Assembly: GCA_044350805.1 (NCBI GenBank)
Contig: JBILGU010000033.1
Location: forward strand, 1-22,406
Direction: 5' to 3'
Source of the DNA: UBA6136 sp044350805
GTDB taxonomy: Bacteria > Pseudomonadota > Gammaproteobacteria > Methylococcales > Methylococcaceae
DNA: 22,406 nt
The notes below the pieces were generated by a model that saw only the letters and a program-made list of their open reading frames with translations, was not told the origin of the DNA and made no database searches. The position numbers and the translations under genes were made by a program. Shown piece after piece: positions 7,824 to 16,581 of this stretch; position 1 is the first letter of the stretch; each line of letters begins with the position of its first letter.

Positions 7824-9719
7824 TTAAAGATAGATTGGCATGCCGAGTTCGACAAACTGCATGCCAGGGAGTCCGATGACTCTGGTCAGCGTTTCATCAT
7901 GATGATGTAAAAAGGTGAAGGGATAACGGATGTGGGCAGCCATGCGGTCGTGCCTGCCGCGCCTGATTGATTCTTGAATTGAAAAGAAAACAAGATTTTT
8001 GGAGTTTTCCCAATACCCGCTGTCAATCCCCCATCGTATCAGTGGTGCGATCGATGGTGTTTCCGAAAAACCATAGGAGATTACTAACCGATGAATCCCC
8101 TTGGTGATCATTGAATGACTGATTTTGTCTTCTTCCTGAACAAAAGCAACGGGATGCGGCTCGAAATGGACGATAAACGCCGGCTCGTAAAGAGTGTGAG
8201 TCAGTTGAATTTGACGCAGCAATGAAACCGGCGCGAACTTGGTTCGGTCATCACGCTGATTCTCGAAGTATATTGCCGGTTGAGAAATGGTTACCAAGTC
8301 AGATCGGCTTTCCAATGAATCCTTCAGGAGCTCAAGATCCATTTCGATCCGCGATGCTTGCATCGACAAATGCTCATTCCCTTTGATCCATGCCCACATC
8401 AGCAAGAAAGCAGCTACTGAAATAGCCGCAGTGATGTAGCCGCCACTCGGAATCTTAACGGCAGAGGCCGAGAGAAATGCAAGGTCAATGGGAAGAGTGA
8501 CTCCAAGGAAGGCACCCAGTTTCCAAAGTCGCCAATGCCAGATATGGAAGCCAACCAGGCTGAATGAAATGGTCGTTAAAACCATCGTTGCTGCTACGGC
8601 GAACCCATAGGCACTTGCCATCGCAGTGGAGGATTGAAAGGTCAGAATCAATAGGATGGTTCCAATAGCAAGGAGCAGATTAATTTTCGGAATATAAATC
8701 TGGTGTCTGAACTTGGTTGATGTTTGGGTGACCTTCAATCTTGGCAGGAAGTTCATATTGATCGCTTGCCGGGCAAGACTGAAGGTTCCTGAGATCACGG
8801 CTTGGCTTGCAATGATTCCTGCTAGCGTTGTCAACATGACCATAGGAATCATGTAAGAAGAGGGCACGATATCAAAGAATGGGCTTGCTCCCGCATCAGG
8901 AGGATGTTTGATCATCCATGCTATTTGCCCCAGATAATTCAAGGTGAGTGCGGTAAACGCGATTGAAAACCAGGCAATGCTGATTGGCTTGCGCCCGAAA
9001 TGCCCCATATCAGCATAAATTGCCTCGGCCCCGGTCACCGCGAGCAAAACAGCACCAAGTACCCCGATCGTCTTGATCGGCCCCAAATCCAGGATCAAAC
9101 CCAAGGCATAGCCGGGATGAATGGCTTCCAATACGTAAGGGGTCTCGATGATTTGGCGGACCCCCAGTCCCGATATGACGATAAACCATAACGCCATGAC
9201 CGCACCAAAGTAACGTCCAATGTGGCCTGTTCCAAATTGTTGGATGGTAAAAAGTCCAACGACGATGCTGATAGAGCCCCAAATGATCCAGTGACTGACA
9301 TTCTCGGTCACGCTCTCCAATCCCTCCATTGCGGCAACAATGGAGAGCGCAGGTGTCAAAAGGCTGTCCGCGAAAAGGAGACCTGCCGCGATGAGCGCAA
9401 GAATGAGAGCTATATGAAGAAGACCGGCAGATCCCGATGGACTGGCTCTGAGGAGCGCTAGCAATGCAAATATTCCGCCTTCACCCTGGTTATCAGCTCT
9501 CGTTATGAACACCAGATACTTGAAACTCACAACCAGCATCAGGGCCCAGAAAATCATTGAAACGACGCCCATGAGAAATGCCGGGTTGGCGCTGTAATCC
9601 ACAACAACGAGCGCTTGTTTGAGAGCGATCACGGGACTTGTTCCTATGTCACCGAAAACAATGCCCAAAGCTGCAAACGCCAGTGGGCCAAGTTCTGAAG
9701 GCTGGCCGTTGGTATTCAT
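7824..9719 (-). CDS. kup: KUP family potassium uptake protein
   Basis: Kup is an inner-membrane K+/H+ symporter. With the ATG at 9719 the product has 631 residues; a TTG at 9740 would overlap katG. About 12 membrane segments are followed by a soluble C-terminal domain from about residue 460. Family motifs are FGDIGTSP (22-29) and DNQGEGGIFALLAL (76-89). The usual YGDGMITPA motif is altered to FADSLLTPA (116-124): the aspartate stays but both flanking residues differ, and GTSPLYAL reads GTSPVIAL. These differences suggest a divergent KUP subgroup. The start lies 7 bases after the katG stop and lacks a strong ribosome binding site, so translation may be coupled to katG. Confidence 0.92.
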   Translation of the reverse strand: MNTNGQPSELGPLAFAALGIVFGDIGTSPVIALKQALVVVDYSANPAFLMGVVSMIFWALMLVVSFKYLVFITRADNQGEGGIFALLALLRASPSGSAGLLHIALILALIAAGLLFADSLLTPALSIVAAMEGLESVTENVSHWIIWGSISIVVGLFTIQQFGTGHIGRYFGAVMALWFIVISGLGVRQIIETPYVLEAIHPGYALGLILDLGPIKTIGVLGAVLLAVTGAEAIYADMGHFGRKPISIAWFSIAFTALTLNYLGQIAWMIKHPPDAGASPFFDIVPSSYMIPMVMLTTLAGIIASQAVISGTFSLARQAINMNFLPRLKVTQTSTKFRHQIYIPKINLLLAIGTILLILTFQSSTAMASAYGFAVAATMVLTTISFSLVGFHIWHWRLWKLGAFLGVTLPIDLAFLSASAVKIPSGGYITAAISVAAFLLMWAWIKGNEHLSMQASRIEMDLELLKDSLESRSDLVTISQPAIYFENQRDDRTKFAPVSLLRQIQLTHTLYEPAFIVHFEPHPVAFVQEEDKISHSMITKGIHRLVISYGFSETPSIAPLIRWGIDSGYWENSKNLVFFSIQESIRRGRHDRMAAHIRYPFTFLHHHDETLTRVIGLPGMQFVELGMPIYL

Positions 9720-9726
9720 TGAATCA

Positions 9727-11955
9727 TTACTTAACGTCAAAGCGATCGAGATTCATGACTTTCGTCCAGGCCGCAGCAAAGTCCTTCACAAACTGATCGT
9801 TGCCATCCTTTGTGGCATATGCTTCCGCCACGGCACGAAACTCTGAATTGGATCCGAAAATCAAATCGACTGATGAGGCAGTCCATTTGAGTTGTCCTGA
9901 AACGCGCTCCCGACCTTCGTAAATCCCATTCTCTTTCGATGATTTTTTCCAATCGACAGAGGTGTCAAGAAGATTAATGAAGAAGTCGTTCGACAGTGTT
10001 CCCGGCTGTTGCGTCATGATGCCATGCAGCGATTGGTTTGCATTGGCATTCAAAGATCTCAGTCCACCCACTAAAACCACAGTTTCCGGGACTGTTAGCT
10101 TGAGAAGGCTGGCACGATCTACCAGGAGTTCTGCAGGAGAGCGACTATCCTTCATTGTGTAATAGTTTCTGAAACCATCGGCAGTGGGTTCAAGTACGCT
10201 GAACGAATGAATATCGGTTTGATCCTGTGCGGCATCGACCCGCCCAGGCGTGAAGGCGACTTCAATTTCATGTCCGCCTTGTTTGGCGGCTTGTTCAATG
10301 GCAGCCGATCCTCCAAGGACAATGAGATCTGCAACGGAAACCTTCTTGCCACTGGCTGCATTGTTGTTGAAGTCTTCTGCAATCCTCTCCAGCGTATGAA
10401 TGACGTTGGAGAGCTCGACTGGGTCATTAACGGGCCAGTCTTTTTGGGGTGACAATCTTATGCGCGCACCATTGGCCCCACCACGAGCATCGGTATATCG
10501 GAATGTCGAGGCTGATGCCCACGCTGTTTTAACCAAGGAAGAGGGGTTGAGTCCGGATGCGATGATTCTGGACTTTAGAGCTTTGACATCATTTACATCA
10601 ATCAGGGCATGATCAAGCTTGGGGAGAGGATCCTGCCAAATAAATTCCTCTGCTGGAATTTCGCTTCCGATATAACGAGATCTTGGCCCCATATCGCGGT
10701 GCGTCAGCTTGAACCAAGCTTTTGCAAAGGCCTCCGAAAAAGCCGCAGGATCCTGTTGGAAGCGTTGCGTGATCACTTTGAATGCAGGATCCACCTTCAG
10801 AGTGATATCAGTAGTGAGCATAATAGGAGCGTGCCGTTTGTTGGCTATATGTGCATCCGGAACCAGGTTATCTAAAACACGGTCTTTTGGAATCCATTGC
10901 ACAGCGCCGGCCGGACTTTTGGCTTTTACCCAGTCATAGAGCATGAGGTGGTTCAGATATTGGGATGTGAACTGTGTCGGGCTGGCTGTCCAGGCCCCTT
11001 CAAGTCCACTCGTAACGGTGTCCTCGGCATTGCCTTTTCCGCATTTATTTTTCCAACCGAATCCTTGGCTCTCAATAGGAGAACCGGCAGGTGCGGGCCC
11101 GAGACATTTATCGGGGTTCCTTGCGCCATGCGCTTTTCCAAATGAATGCCCTCCGGCGATCAGGGCAACAATCTCCTCATCGTTCATCGCCATGCGACCA
11201 AACGACTCGCGGATGTCTTTGGCAGCGGCAAGTGGATCAGAATTGCCATTGGGACCTTGGGGATTGACGTAGATCAGCCCCATTTCAGTAGCACCTAAAG
11301 GCCCTTTGAGATGATGATTTTCGTCAAACCGCTGTGAGGTCAGCCATTTTTTTTCAGGGCCCCAATAAACGAGGTCGGGCTCCCAATCATCCTCTCGTCC
11401 TCCCGCAAACCCCAACGTTTTGAAGCCCATCGATTCGAGTGAGACATTCCCGGTGAGGACCATAAGGTCTGCCCAGGAGATTTTCTTGCCGTATTTTTGC
11501 TTGATCGGCCAGAGGAGTCGGCGCGCCTTGTCGAGATTGGCGTTGTCAGGCCAGCTGTTGAGGGGCTCAAATCGTTGCTGCCCCCCGGCGGCTCCGCCAC
11601 GACCATCAATGGTTCGGTAGGTGCCAGCACTATGCCAAGCCATTCGGATGAAAAATGGCCCATAGTTTCCGTAATCTGAAGGCCACCAGGGCTGACTTGT
11701 TGTCAGCAACACTTGAATATCTTTTTTGATTTCATCAAGATTCAGCGTCTTGAATTCATCGGAGTATTTGAAGTGGTCGCCGTACGGATTTGAGGCCGGA
11801 TGATTTTGACGAAGAGGGCCTAAGTCCAGAAGAGAGGGCCACCAGGTTTGATTGGTTGGAGCCGTTGAAAGAACATCCTGCTGAGAGCCTGTTCCATAGG
11901 CCATGGATGATCCCAATGAGACCATTACCGCAATGGATAAAAAAGTAAGTTTCAT
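9727..11955 (-). CDS. katG: Secreted catalase-peroxidase KatG
   Basis: KatG decomposes hydrogen peroxide by catalase and peroxidase reactions on one heme. The 742-residue product carries both half-domains at the usual length. The distal heme triad is R104-W107-H108 (RMAWHSAGTYR), the proximal ligand is H270 (AGGHSFGKAHGA), and the covalent Trp-Tyr-Met adduct residues W107, Y229 (GLIYVNPQGPNG) and M255 (FGRMAMNDEE) are all present, so catalase activity is expected. Residues 1-19 form a Sec signal peptide (MKLTFLSIAVMVSLGSSMA) with cleavage after S-M-A, which places this enzyme in the periplasm, unlike most cytosolic KatG. AGGAG lies 8 bases before the ATG. It is divergent from the hybrid kinase and directly precedes kup. 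Confidence 0.96.
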   Translation of the reverse strand: MKLTFLSIAVMVSLGSSMAYGTGSQQDVLSTAPTNQTWWPSLLDLGPLRQNHPASNPYGDHFKYSDEFKTLNLDEIKKDIQVLLTTSQPWWPSDYGNYGPFFIRMAWHSAGTYRTIDGRGGAAGGQQRFEPLNSWPDNANLDKARRLLWPIKQKYGKKISWADLMVLTGNVSLESMGFKTLGFAGGREDDWEPDLVYWGPEKKWLTSQRFDENHHLKGPLGATEMGLIYVNPQGPNGNSDPLAAAKDIRESFGRMAMNDEEIVALIAGGHSFGKAHGARNPDKCLGPAPAGSPIESQGFGWKNKCGKGNAEDTVTSGLEGAWTASPTQFTSQYLNHLMLYDWVKAKSPAGAVQWIPKDRVLDNLVPDAHIANKRHAPIMLTTDITLKVDPAFKVITQRFQQDPAAFSEAFAKAWFKLTHRDMGPRSRYIGSEIPAEEFIWQDPLPKLDHALIDVNDVKALKSRIIASGLNPSSLVKTAWASASTFRYTDARGGANGARIRLSPQKDWPVNDPVELSNVIHTLERIAEDFNNNAASGKKVSVADLIVLGGSAAIEQAAKQGGHEIEVAFTPGRVDAAQDQTDIHSFSVLEPTADGFRNYYTMKDSRSPAELLVDRASLLKLTVPETVVLVGGLRSLNANANQSLHGIMTQQPGTLSNDFFINLLDTSVDWKKSSKENGIYEGRERVSGQLKWTASSVDLIFGSNSEFRAVAEAYATKDGNDQFVKDFAAAWTKVMNLDRFDVK

Positions 11956-12122
11956 CCAACAGACTCCTTAAATAAAAAAGAATTATGACAAATGAACCGC
12001 TATTTTGATCCGCTTTGCCGACCCCGTTAAGCCATAAACAGGTCCCGAATTGATTTCAAGGCTGACATTCTCGCTCAGGTTTTTTTTAACTTTCGATTCC
12101 CCTACTTTTTACAGTTAGTACC
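11956..12122. promoter_or_regulatory. Divergent promoter region of katG and the hybrid kinase
   Basis: The 167-base gap must contain promoters for both directions. A CATAAT on the minus strand (around 11982-11988) could be the katG -10, with no good -35. An 8-T run precedes TAA at 12087-12089 on the plus strand. I see no clear OxyR, Fur or LexA site. Confidence 0.35.
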
Positions 12123-14348
12123 GTGATCTATTTTGCAGGAAAGATTCACTCATCGGTCGAACCTTGGAAACGGGTATGCCGAATTTTGGCCCCAATTGTA
12201 TTGCCCCTGATTGCTCTTGTGTGCCAGGAGATTTTCTGGGATCACATCCGCAGTCAAAAGTTCTTGTTTTTTTACCCTGCGGTAATGGCGAGTGGTTGGA
12301 TCGCCGGAAAACGAGGCTCACTGTTTGCAACCGTATTCTCATCGGTGGCCGTTTTTCATTTCTTGATGGAATCCAATCGGCTCACGAGCACGCTGAGTCA
12401 TGATGAATACATACCGCTTTTTGTTTTTGTTGCCATTGGCCTCTTAATCAGTCATTACCTCACCGTAGAAGAGCGTGTCATCACACAACTGGCCTTGCAG
12501 ACAGTTGAGCTTGAGGAGGCAAATCAGGCGAGAATTTCTTTCCTTGCGCACGTGAGTCACGAGATTCGGACCCCATTAAATGCCATTTTGGGTTACGCCC
12601 AATTGCTTGAAGAAGATCTACGAGAGGCACCTCAGCGGGCAATGACGCAACGCATTCAAAGTGCCGGCGAATATTTGCTATCCATTTTGAACAAGATCCT
12701 CGATTTTAAAAAAATAGAGGCACACCTCCTCAAATTGGATCCGCAGACTCAGGATCTGTGTGAGTTTTTGAAAGAAATTCAACATACGGTTGAACCCTCA
12801 GCTGATGCCAAAGGTATTTCCTTTCGCATGGAATGCGCCGAGGTTCAAGGTCTTTTTTTATCGTTCGATAGCCTCCGGTTCAAGCAGATCCTGCTCAACC
12901 TTTGCACCAATGCCATTAAATTTACTGAAAAAGGGCAAGTCACTCTTAGGGTGAGGATTCTCGAGGATCGTGAATCGGACCTTCTTATACTTTTCGAAAT
13001 TCAAGATACGGGCATTGGAATATCGGATGATGGGCTGAAGGTACTTTTCAAACCATTCATGCAAGGGGATGCGTCCATCGCTGGACGTTTTGGTGGCAGC
13101 GGCCTTGGACTTTCCATCGTCAAGCAATTGGTTGAAATGATGGGGGGCCAAGTTGGTGTTCAAAGCCGGCTGGGTCATGGGACGCTTTTCTGGCTAGAAA
13201 TTCCCTTTGAACGGGGATCTCTGACGGACACACCTCGCATTCATAGGCCAAGAGCTCACGATACCCATGGGAAGCGATTGCTCGGGCTTCGCGTTCTCGC
13301 CGCGGACGATAACCCGATAAATCTGGAGTTGGTTGCCGGGATTATTCGACGAGAGGGGGGCGAAATCCAGACAGCTTCCAATGGCTCCGAAGTTCTGCAT
13401 CTGATGGAGAGGTCTTCGAATCAGTTCGATGTGATTCTAATGGATTTGCATATGCCCCACCTGAATGGCATTGAGGCCACGCGGAAGATACGTACAAAAC
13501 CTGAATGGCGGCACATGCCGGTAGTCTGTTACTCAGCAGAGGCGCTTGAAATTACAAAAGATGCGGACGCGATTACTCTTTTTGATGGCTGGATCGAAAA
13601 ACCAATTCGGGTCGATCATGCGATTGAAACCCTCGCAAAATTTGGTTCTCCCCCCGTTTTCCCCAATGAGAATGAACTTGTATCGGATAACAATGAGCGT
13701 GAGATCTCAGTATCTGCGCCCGCACTAACGAACGATTCGCTCCCTCCCATGGTTCATGCAGAGAGGGTCGCGGCGCTGTTTGGCGCCGATATCGAAACGT
13801 TCTATAACTGTTTTAGTCAGTTCCAACGGGTTTTTGCCTCAGCAGGACGAGAGCTTGAGGATGCGCTGACTTCCGGGAGCGATGTTCTGGCAAAGGATCT
13901 TCTCCATAACATTAGAGGCTCTGCGGCCAATTTAGGTCTTAGCGGCTTGGCTGAGAGGGCAGGGCAAATTGAGTCAATGCTGGCAGCCCATCACACAAAG
14001 GAAATGGTGCAAGACGCTGTGATTCCTTTCATCCATGCGCTACAGGACGTCTTGGATGTTCGGTATGTCCAGTCAAGTTATAGCCCATCAATTGATTCCA
14101 CGTTGGGCCAGTCCGCGCGTGATGAGGATCTGACTGAATTGGCCATGCTCCTTGCAGATTCGAATCTTAAAGCGTTGTCCATATCCTCATCACTGCAACA
14201 TTACTTTAAGCATGATCTTGGAGAGATTGCACTGCGCGAACTCAACTACGCCTTGGAGGGCCTTGAGTTCGATAAGGCAATCAAAATCCTCTCTCATGCC
14301 TACGGTGCTAGGTTGTTAAATCGTCGTCAACCGGAGGAGAAGCTGTGA
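12123..14348 (+). CDS. Membrane hybrid histidine kinase (DUF4118-HisKA-HATPase-REC-HPt)
   Basis: The 741-residue product starts at GTG 12123; the frame is open only from 12090 and no better start exists, although the ribosome binding site is poor. Residues about 20-115 form four membrane segments of the KdpD-like DUF4118 type (FFYPAVMASGWIAGKRGS), with no large periplasmic sensor. HisKA follows with phosphoacceptor H146 (FLAHVSHEIRTPLNAILG), then HATPase_c with the N box (NLCTNAIKF), DTGIGIS and GGSGLGLSIVKQ. The REC domain has D441 (VILMDLHMPHLNG) and K in EKPI. A C-terminal HPt has H595 (HNIRGSAANLGL), followed by about 145 residues of helical tail. This allows a His-Asp-His relay within one chain. 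The next gene, a REC-GGDEF protein, overlaps by 4 nt and is the obvious final receiver. The signal sensed is unknown. Confidence 0.93.
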   Translation: MIYFAGKIHSSVEPWKRVCRILAPIVLPLIALVCQEIFWDHIRSQKFLFFYPAVMASGWIAGKRGSLFATVFSSVAVFHFLMESNRLTSTLSHDEYIPLFVFVAIGLLISHYLTVEERVITQLALQTVELEEANQARISFLAHVSHEIRTPLNAILGYAQLLEEDLREAPQRAMTQRIQSAGEYLLSILNKILDFKKIEAHLLKLDPQTQDLCEFLKEIQHTVEPSADAKGISFRMECAEVQGLFLSFDSLRFKQILLNLCTNAIKFTEKGQVTLRVRILEDRESDLLILFEIQDTGIGISDDGLKVLFKPFMQGDASIAGRFGGSGLGLSIVKQLVEMMGGQVGVQSRLGHGTLFWLEIPFERGSLTDTPRIHRPRAHDTHGKRLLGLRVLAADDNPINLELVAGIIRREGGEIQTASNGSEVLHLMERSSNQFDVILMDLHMPHLNGIEATRKIRTKPEWRHMPVVCYSAEALEITKDADAITLFDGWIEKPIRVDHAIETLAKFGSPPVFPNENELVSDNNEREISVSAPALTNDSLPPMVHAERVAALFGADIETFYNCFSQFQRVFASAGRELEDALTSGSDVLAKDLLHNIRGSAANLGLSGLAERAGQIESMLAAHHTKEMVQDAVIPFIHALQDVLDVRYVQSSYSPSIDSTLGQSARDEDLTELAMLLADSNLKALSISSSLQHYFKHDLGEIALRELNYALEGLEFDKAIKILSHAYGARLLNRRQPEEKL

Positions 14349-15274
14349 TCCGTGCAGACGATGTCACGATCCTTCTCGTCGATGAGAACCCCATAAATAT
14401 CCGCGTTCTCCATCAGTCGCTTCGCGATATTGGCCGTCTTTTATTTGCGATCAGTGGTATCGATGCCCTGAAGATATTGGAAGATCATCGAATAGATCTC
14501 GTTCTCCTCGACATCAATATGCCGGGATTAAGTGGATTCGATACCTGTAGTGAAATCAAACGACGCTGGCCTGATATCCCTGTTGTCTTTGTAACTTCTC
14601 ATCAGGATGTCGAAACAGAGGTCAAGGCCCTGGCTTCCGGTGGGATTGACTTTATTCAGAAACCCATTAACCCGCCTGCTGTTCAGGCAAGGGTCCGAGC
14701 CCACCTCACCATGAAGCTTCAGGGTGATGTCTTGAGAAACCTCATTCATCTCGATCCCTTGACTGAAATCTCTAATCGCAGAGGTTTGGATGAGCGCCTT
14801 TATCGGGAATGGAAAGACTGTACAAAAGAGAGAGCCAGTCTGAGCCTTTTGATGATCGACGTTGACTATTTTAAGCGTTACAACGATCACTACGGGCACC
14901 CTGCGGGAGATCGTTGTCTTCAAATCGTTGCAAAAGCCATCAGTGATTCCGTGAGGAATCCATGTTTTGTTGCGCGATACGGTGGCGAGGAGTTCGCTGT
15001 GCTCATGCCTAAACGCAACAGCCTTGAGGGCCTGGATATCGCGCATCGCATCCTCGACTCCATTCGCTTACTGCGTGAGCCACATGAAAAATCTGAAGTT
15101 TCCCCCTATGTTTCTGTCAGCATTGGCCTATCGACGACCATTCCCCAGGGTGACGATGTCCTATCGGCATCCGCTTTAAATCCTGGGCTTACCGTTGCCG
15201 CTCAGCTCATAGAAGCAGCAGACCAGGCCTTGTATCGAGCAAAAATTGAGGGAAGGAACAGAGTGGCTCATTGA
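14345..15274 (+). CDS. Response regulator diguanylate cyclase (REC-GGDEF)
   Basis: The 309-residue product synthesises cyclic-di-GMP from two GTP when its REC domain is phosphorylated, as in PleD/WspR-type cyclases. GTG 14345 overlaps the kinase stop (GTGA), so translation is coupled. REC spans about residues 7-120 with D56 (VLLDINMPGLSG) and K in QKPINP. GGDEF spans about 140-305 with an intact active loop G213-GEEF217 (RYGGEEFAVLMP). The inhibitory I-site, normally RxxD five residues before the loop, reads R204-N-P-C207, so the aspartate is lost and product inhibition is probably weakened. The pairing with the kinase is inferred from gene overlap. Confidence 0.94.
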   Translation: MIRADDVTILLVDENPINIRVLHQSLRDIGRLLFAISGIDALKILEDHRIDLVLLDINMPGLSGFDTCSEIKRRWPDIPVVFVTSHQDVETEVKALASGGIDFIQKPINPPAVQARVRAHLTMKLQGDVLRNLIHLDPLTEISNRRGLDERLYREWKDCTKERASLSLLMIDVDYFKRYNDHYGHPAGDRCLQIVAKAISDSVRNPCFVARYGGEEFAVLMPKRNSLEGLDIAHRILDSIRLLREPHEKSEVSPYVSVSIGLSTTIPQGDDVLSASALNPGLTVAAQLIEAADQALYRAKIEGRNRVAH

Positions 15275-15305
15275 AACTTATGGCTCGTTGAATTTGGAAT
15301 GGACC

Positions 15306-15323
15306 ATCGTGTCCCACGATTTT
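15306..15323 (+). terminator. Terminator-like hairpin after the cyclase gene
   Basis: ATCGTG (15306-15311) and CACGAT (15315-15320) form a 6-bp stem with a 3-base loop, followed by TTT. It lies about 31 bases after the cyclase stop. The stem is short, so it may instead be an operator half of the downstream LysR-type gene. Confidence 0.4.
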
Positions 15324-15413
15324 GACTCATAACCTGATGAGCTTTCATTTGTTGCCGTTCAACGCGAGTTAAATATCGATCGTATTTCAGCATCTTGATC
15401 GAATGAGGAAAGA

Positions 15414-16346
15414 GTGAAAACAAGAAAGTTCGACCTAAACCTCCTGAATGTATTTGAGGCCATTTACGAGCTTCGGAATCAAAGCAAGGCAGCTGATCGC
15501 TTATTCCTAACACAGCCTGCAGTGAGTGTTGCCCTATCAAAATTGCGTTCGTTAATGGGGGACCGGCTGTTTATACCCGGTCAAGGGGGGCTTACTCCAA
15601 CCAAGAAGGCAGATGCACTTTATAAGCGATGTCATCTTGCACTCGAGGGTATTCGTCAGGAAATCTTTGAGGTCGATGAATTTGACCCTGCGACCACCTT
15701 CAGAACCTTCTCGATTGCCGTTTCGTTCAGTGGCGGGGTCATTTATTCCCCTCGACTTCGCCAGATTATGAAAGAGAAGGCTCCGAACGCAAGATTGGTG
15801 GTTCGTTCATTAGATCCAGAATACCTCGTCCCTGATGCTCTTCATGAACATGCTATTGATGTGGCCATTCATTACGGAACCTTTGATGACACCCGGCTGA
15901 AACAAGAAGCATACGAGGATGATCAACTGGTCCTGGTCGCTTCCCAGAATCATCCTCGCATTCAATCAGATCCTACGATAGAAGATTGTATTCGAGAGGA
16001 GTTCGTTTCTTATTACGGACTCTTTGATAAAACCTATGATTTTGCAGCTGGCATCTTCTTTGACCTGGTGAATAGTCTGACGGTTTTGGAAGTGCCCAAT
16101 CCACTGGTGGTCATGCATACCATCAGTGATTCAGAATTAATTGCCATATCCACGCGTCGAATGGCTGAAGCAACCAAAGATCAATATCGGCTCAATGTTT
16201 TCAGAATTCCTGAGAAAGTGGCGAGTTTGCGTGCTTTTCTAGTATGGTCAAAATCCATAGGACACGATGCTGGGCACCGCTGGCTTCTGGAGCAACTGTC
16301 TGCCATTCAGAGCGCCTTGCCACCCCTTGAACGCCGAATTTCATAG
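15414..16346 (+). CDS. LysR family transcriptional regulator
   Basis: The 310-residue product starts at GTG 15414, with GAGGA (15405-15409) as ribosome binding site. The N-terminal winged helix-turn-helix covers residues about 6-65: FDLNLLNVFEAIYELR, then QSKAADRLFLTQPAVSVALS and KLRSLMGDRLFI, the standard LysR pattern. The rest (about 90-300) is a two-lobed effector domain, closer in feel to the NodD/SyrM-like branch than to CysB or OxyR; there is no OxyR-type redox cysteine pair (the cysteines near HLAL and IEDCI are isolated). The usual divergent target gene is missing because the upstream neighbour is co-directional. Its targets may be itself, the cyclase operon or the EAL gene downstream. 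Confidence 0.92.
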   Translation: MKTRKFDLNLLNVFEAIYELRNQSKAADRLFLTQPAVSVALSKLRSLMGDRLFIPGQGGLTPTKKADALYKRCHLALEGIRQEIFEVDEFDPATTFRTFSIAVSFSGGVIYSPRLRQIMKEKAPNARLVVRSLDPEYLVPDALHEHAIDVAIHYGTFDDTRLKQEAYEDDQLVLVASQNHPRIQSDPTIEDCIREEFVSYYGLFDKTYDFAAGIFFDLVNSLTVLEVPNPLVVMHTISDSELIAISTRRMAEATKDQYRLNVFRIPEKVASLRAFLVWSKSIGHDAGHRWLLEQLSAIQSALPPLERRIS

Positions 16347-16581
16347 AGATGGCAAGCATTTCAAAGAGACGGTTAAATTTTTCAAGCGCATATGTTTTGG
16401 TTTTTCTACTTGCCGAATACTGCAAATAAATAGGAATAATTGGCCCCGCCCTTGGGGATTTAAAGTGATTCTCTGTGGTTATAAATATAAGCCCTTATTT
16501 ATTTGGCTTGAGGTTATTCAGCATCAAATCAATTCTCTCAGCAACCTGTGCATTTATTATCAATAAATATAAATATACTCC
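16347..16581 (+). promoter_or_regulatory. AT-rich region upstream of the EAL gene
   Basis: This 235-base gap becomes markedly AT-rich towards its 3' end, with TTATAAATATAAG near 16479 and TAAATATAAATATAC near 16563. A CCCC-6-GGGG hairpin lies near 16444-16457. Such composition is typical of a promoter bound by nucleoid proteins, but no specific -35/-10 pair is convincing. Confidence 0.3.

Noticed and set aside
9727..11955. Loss of the KatG Met-Tyr-Trp adduct methionine, suggested by a Gln in ESQGFGWK
   Set aside because: The adduct methionine maps to M255 in FGRMAM, which is conserved; the Gln position is not the adduct residue.
14528..15046. 172-residue minus-strand frame inside the cyclase gene
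   Set aside because: The plus strand encodes an unmistakable REC-GGDEF protein through the whole interval.
16444..16457. CCCC/GGGG hairpin as a LysR-gene terminator
   Set aside because: The stem is only 4 bp, lies about 100 bases after the stop and lacks a proper T-tract.
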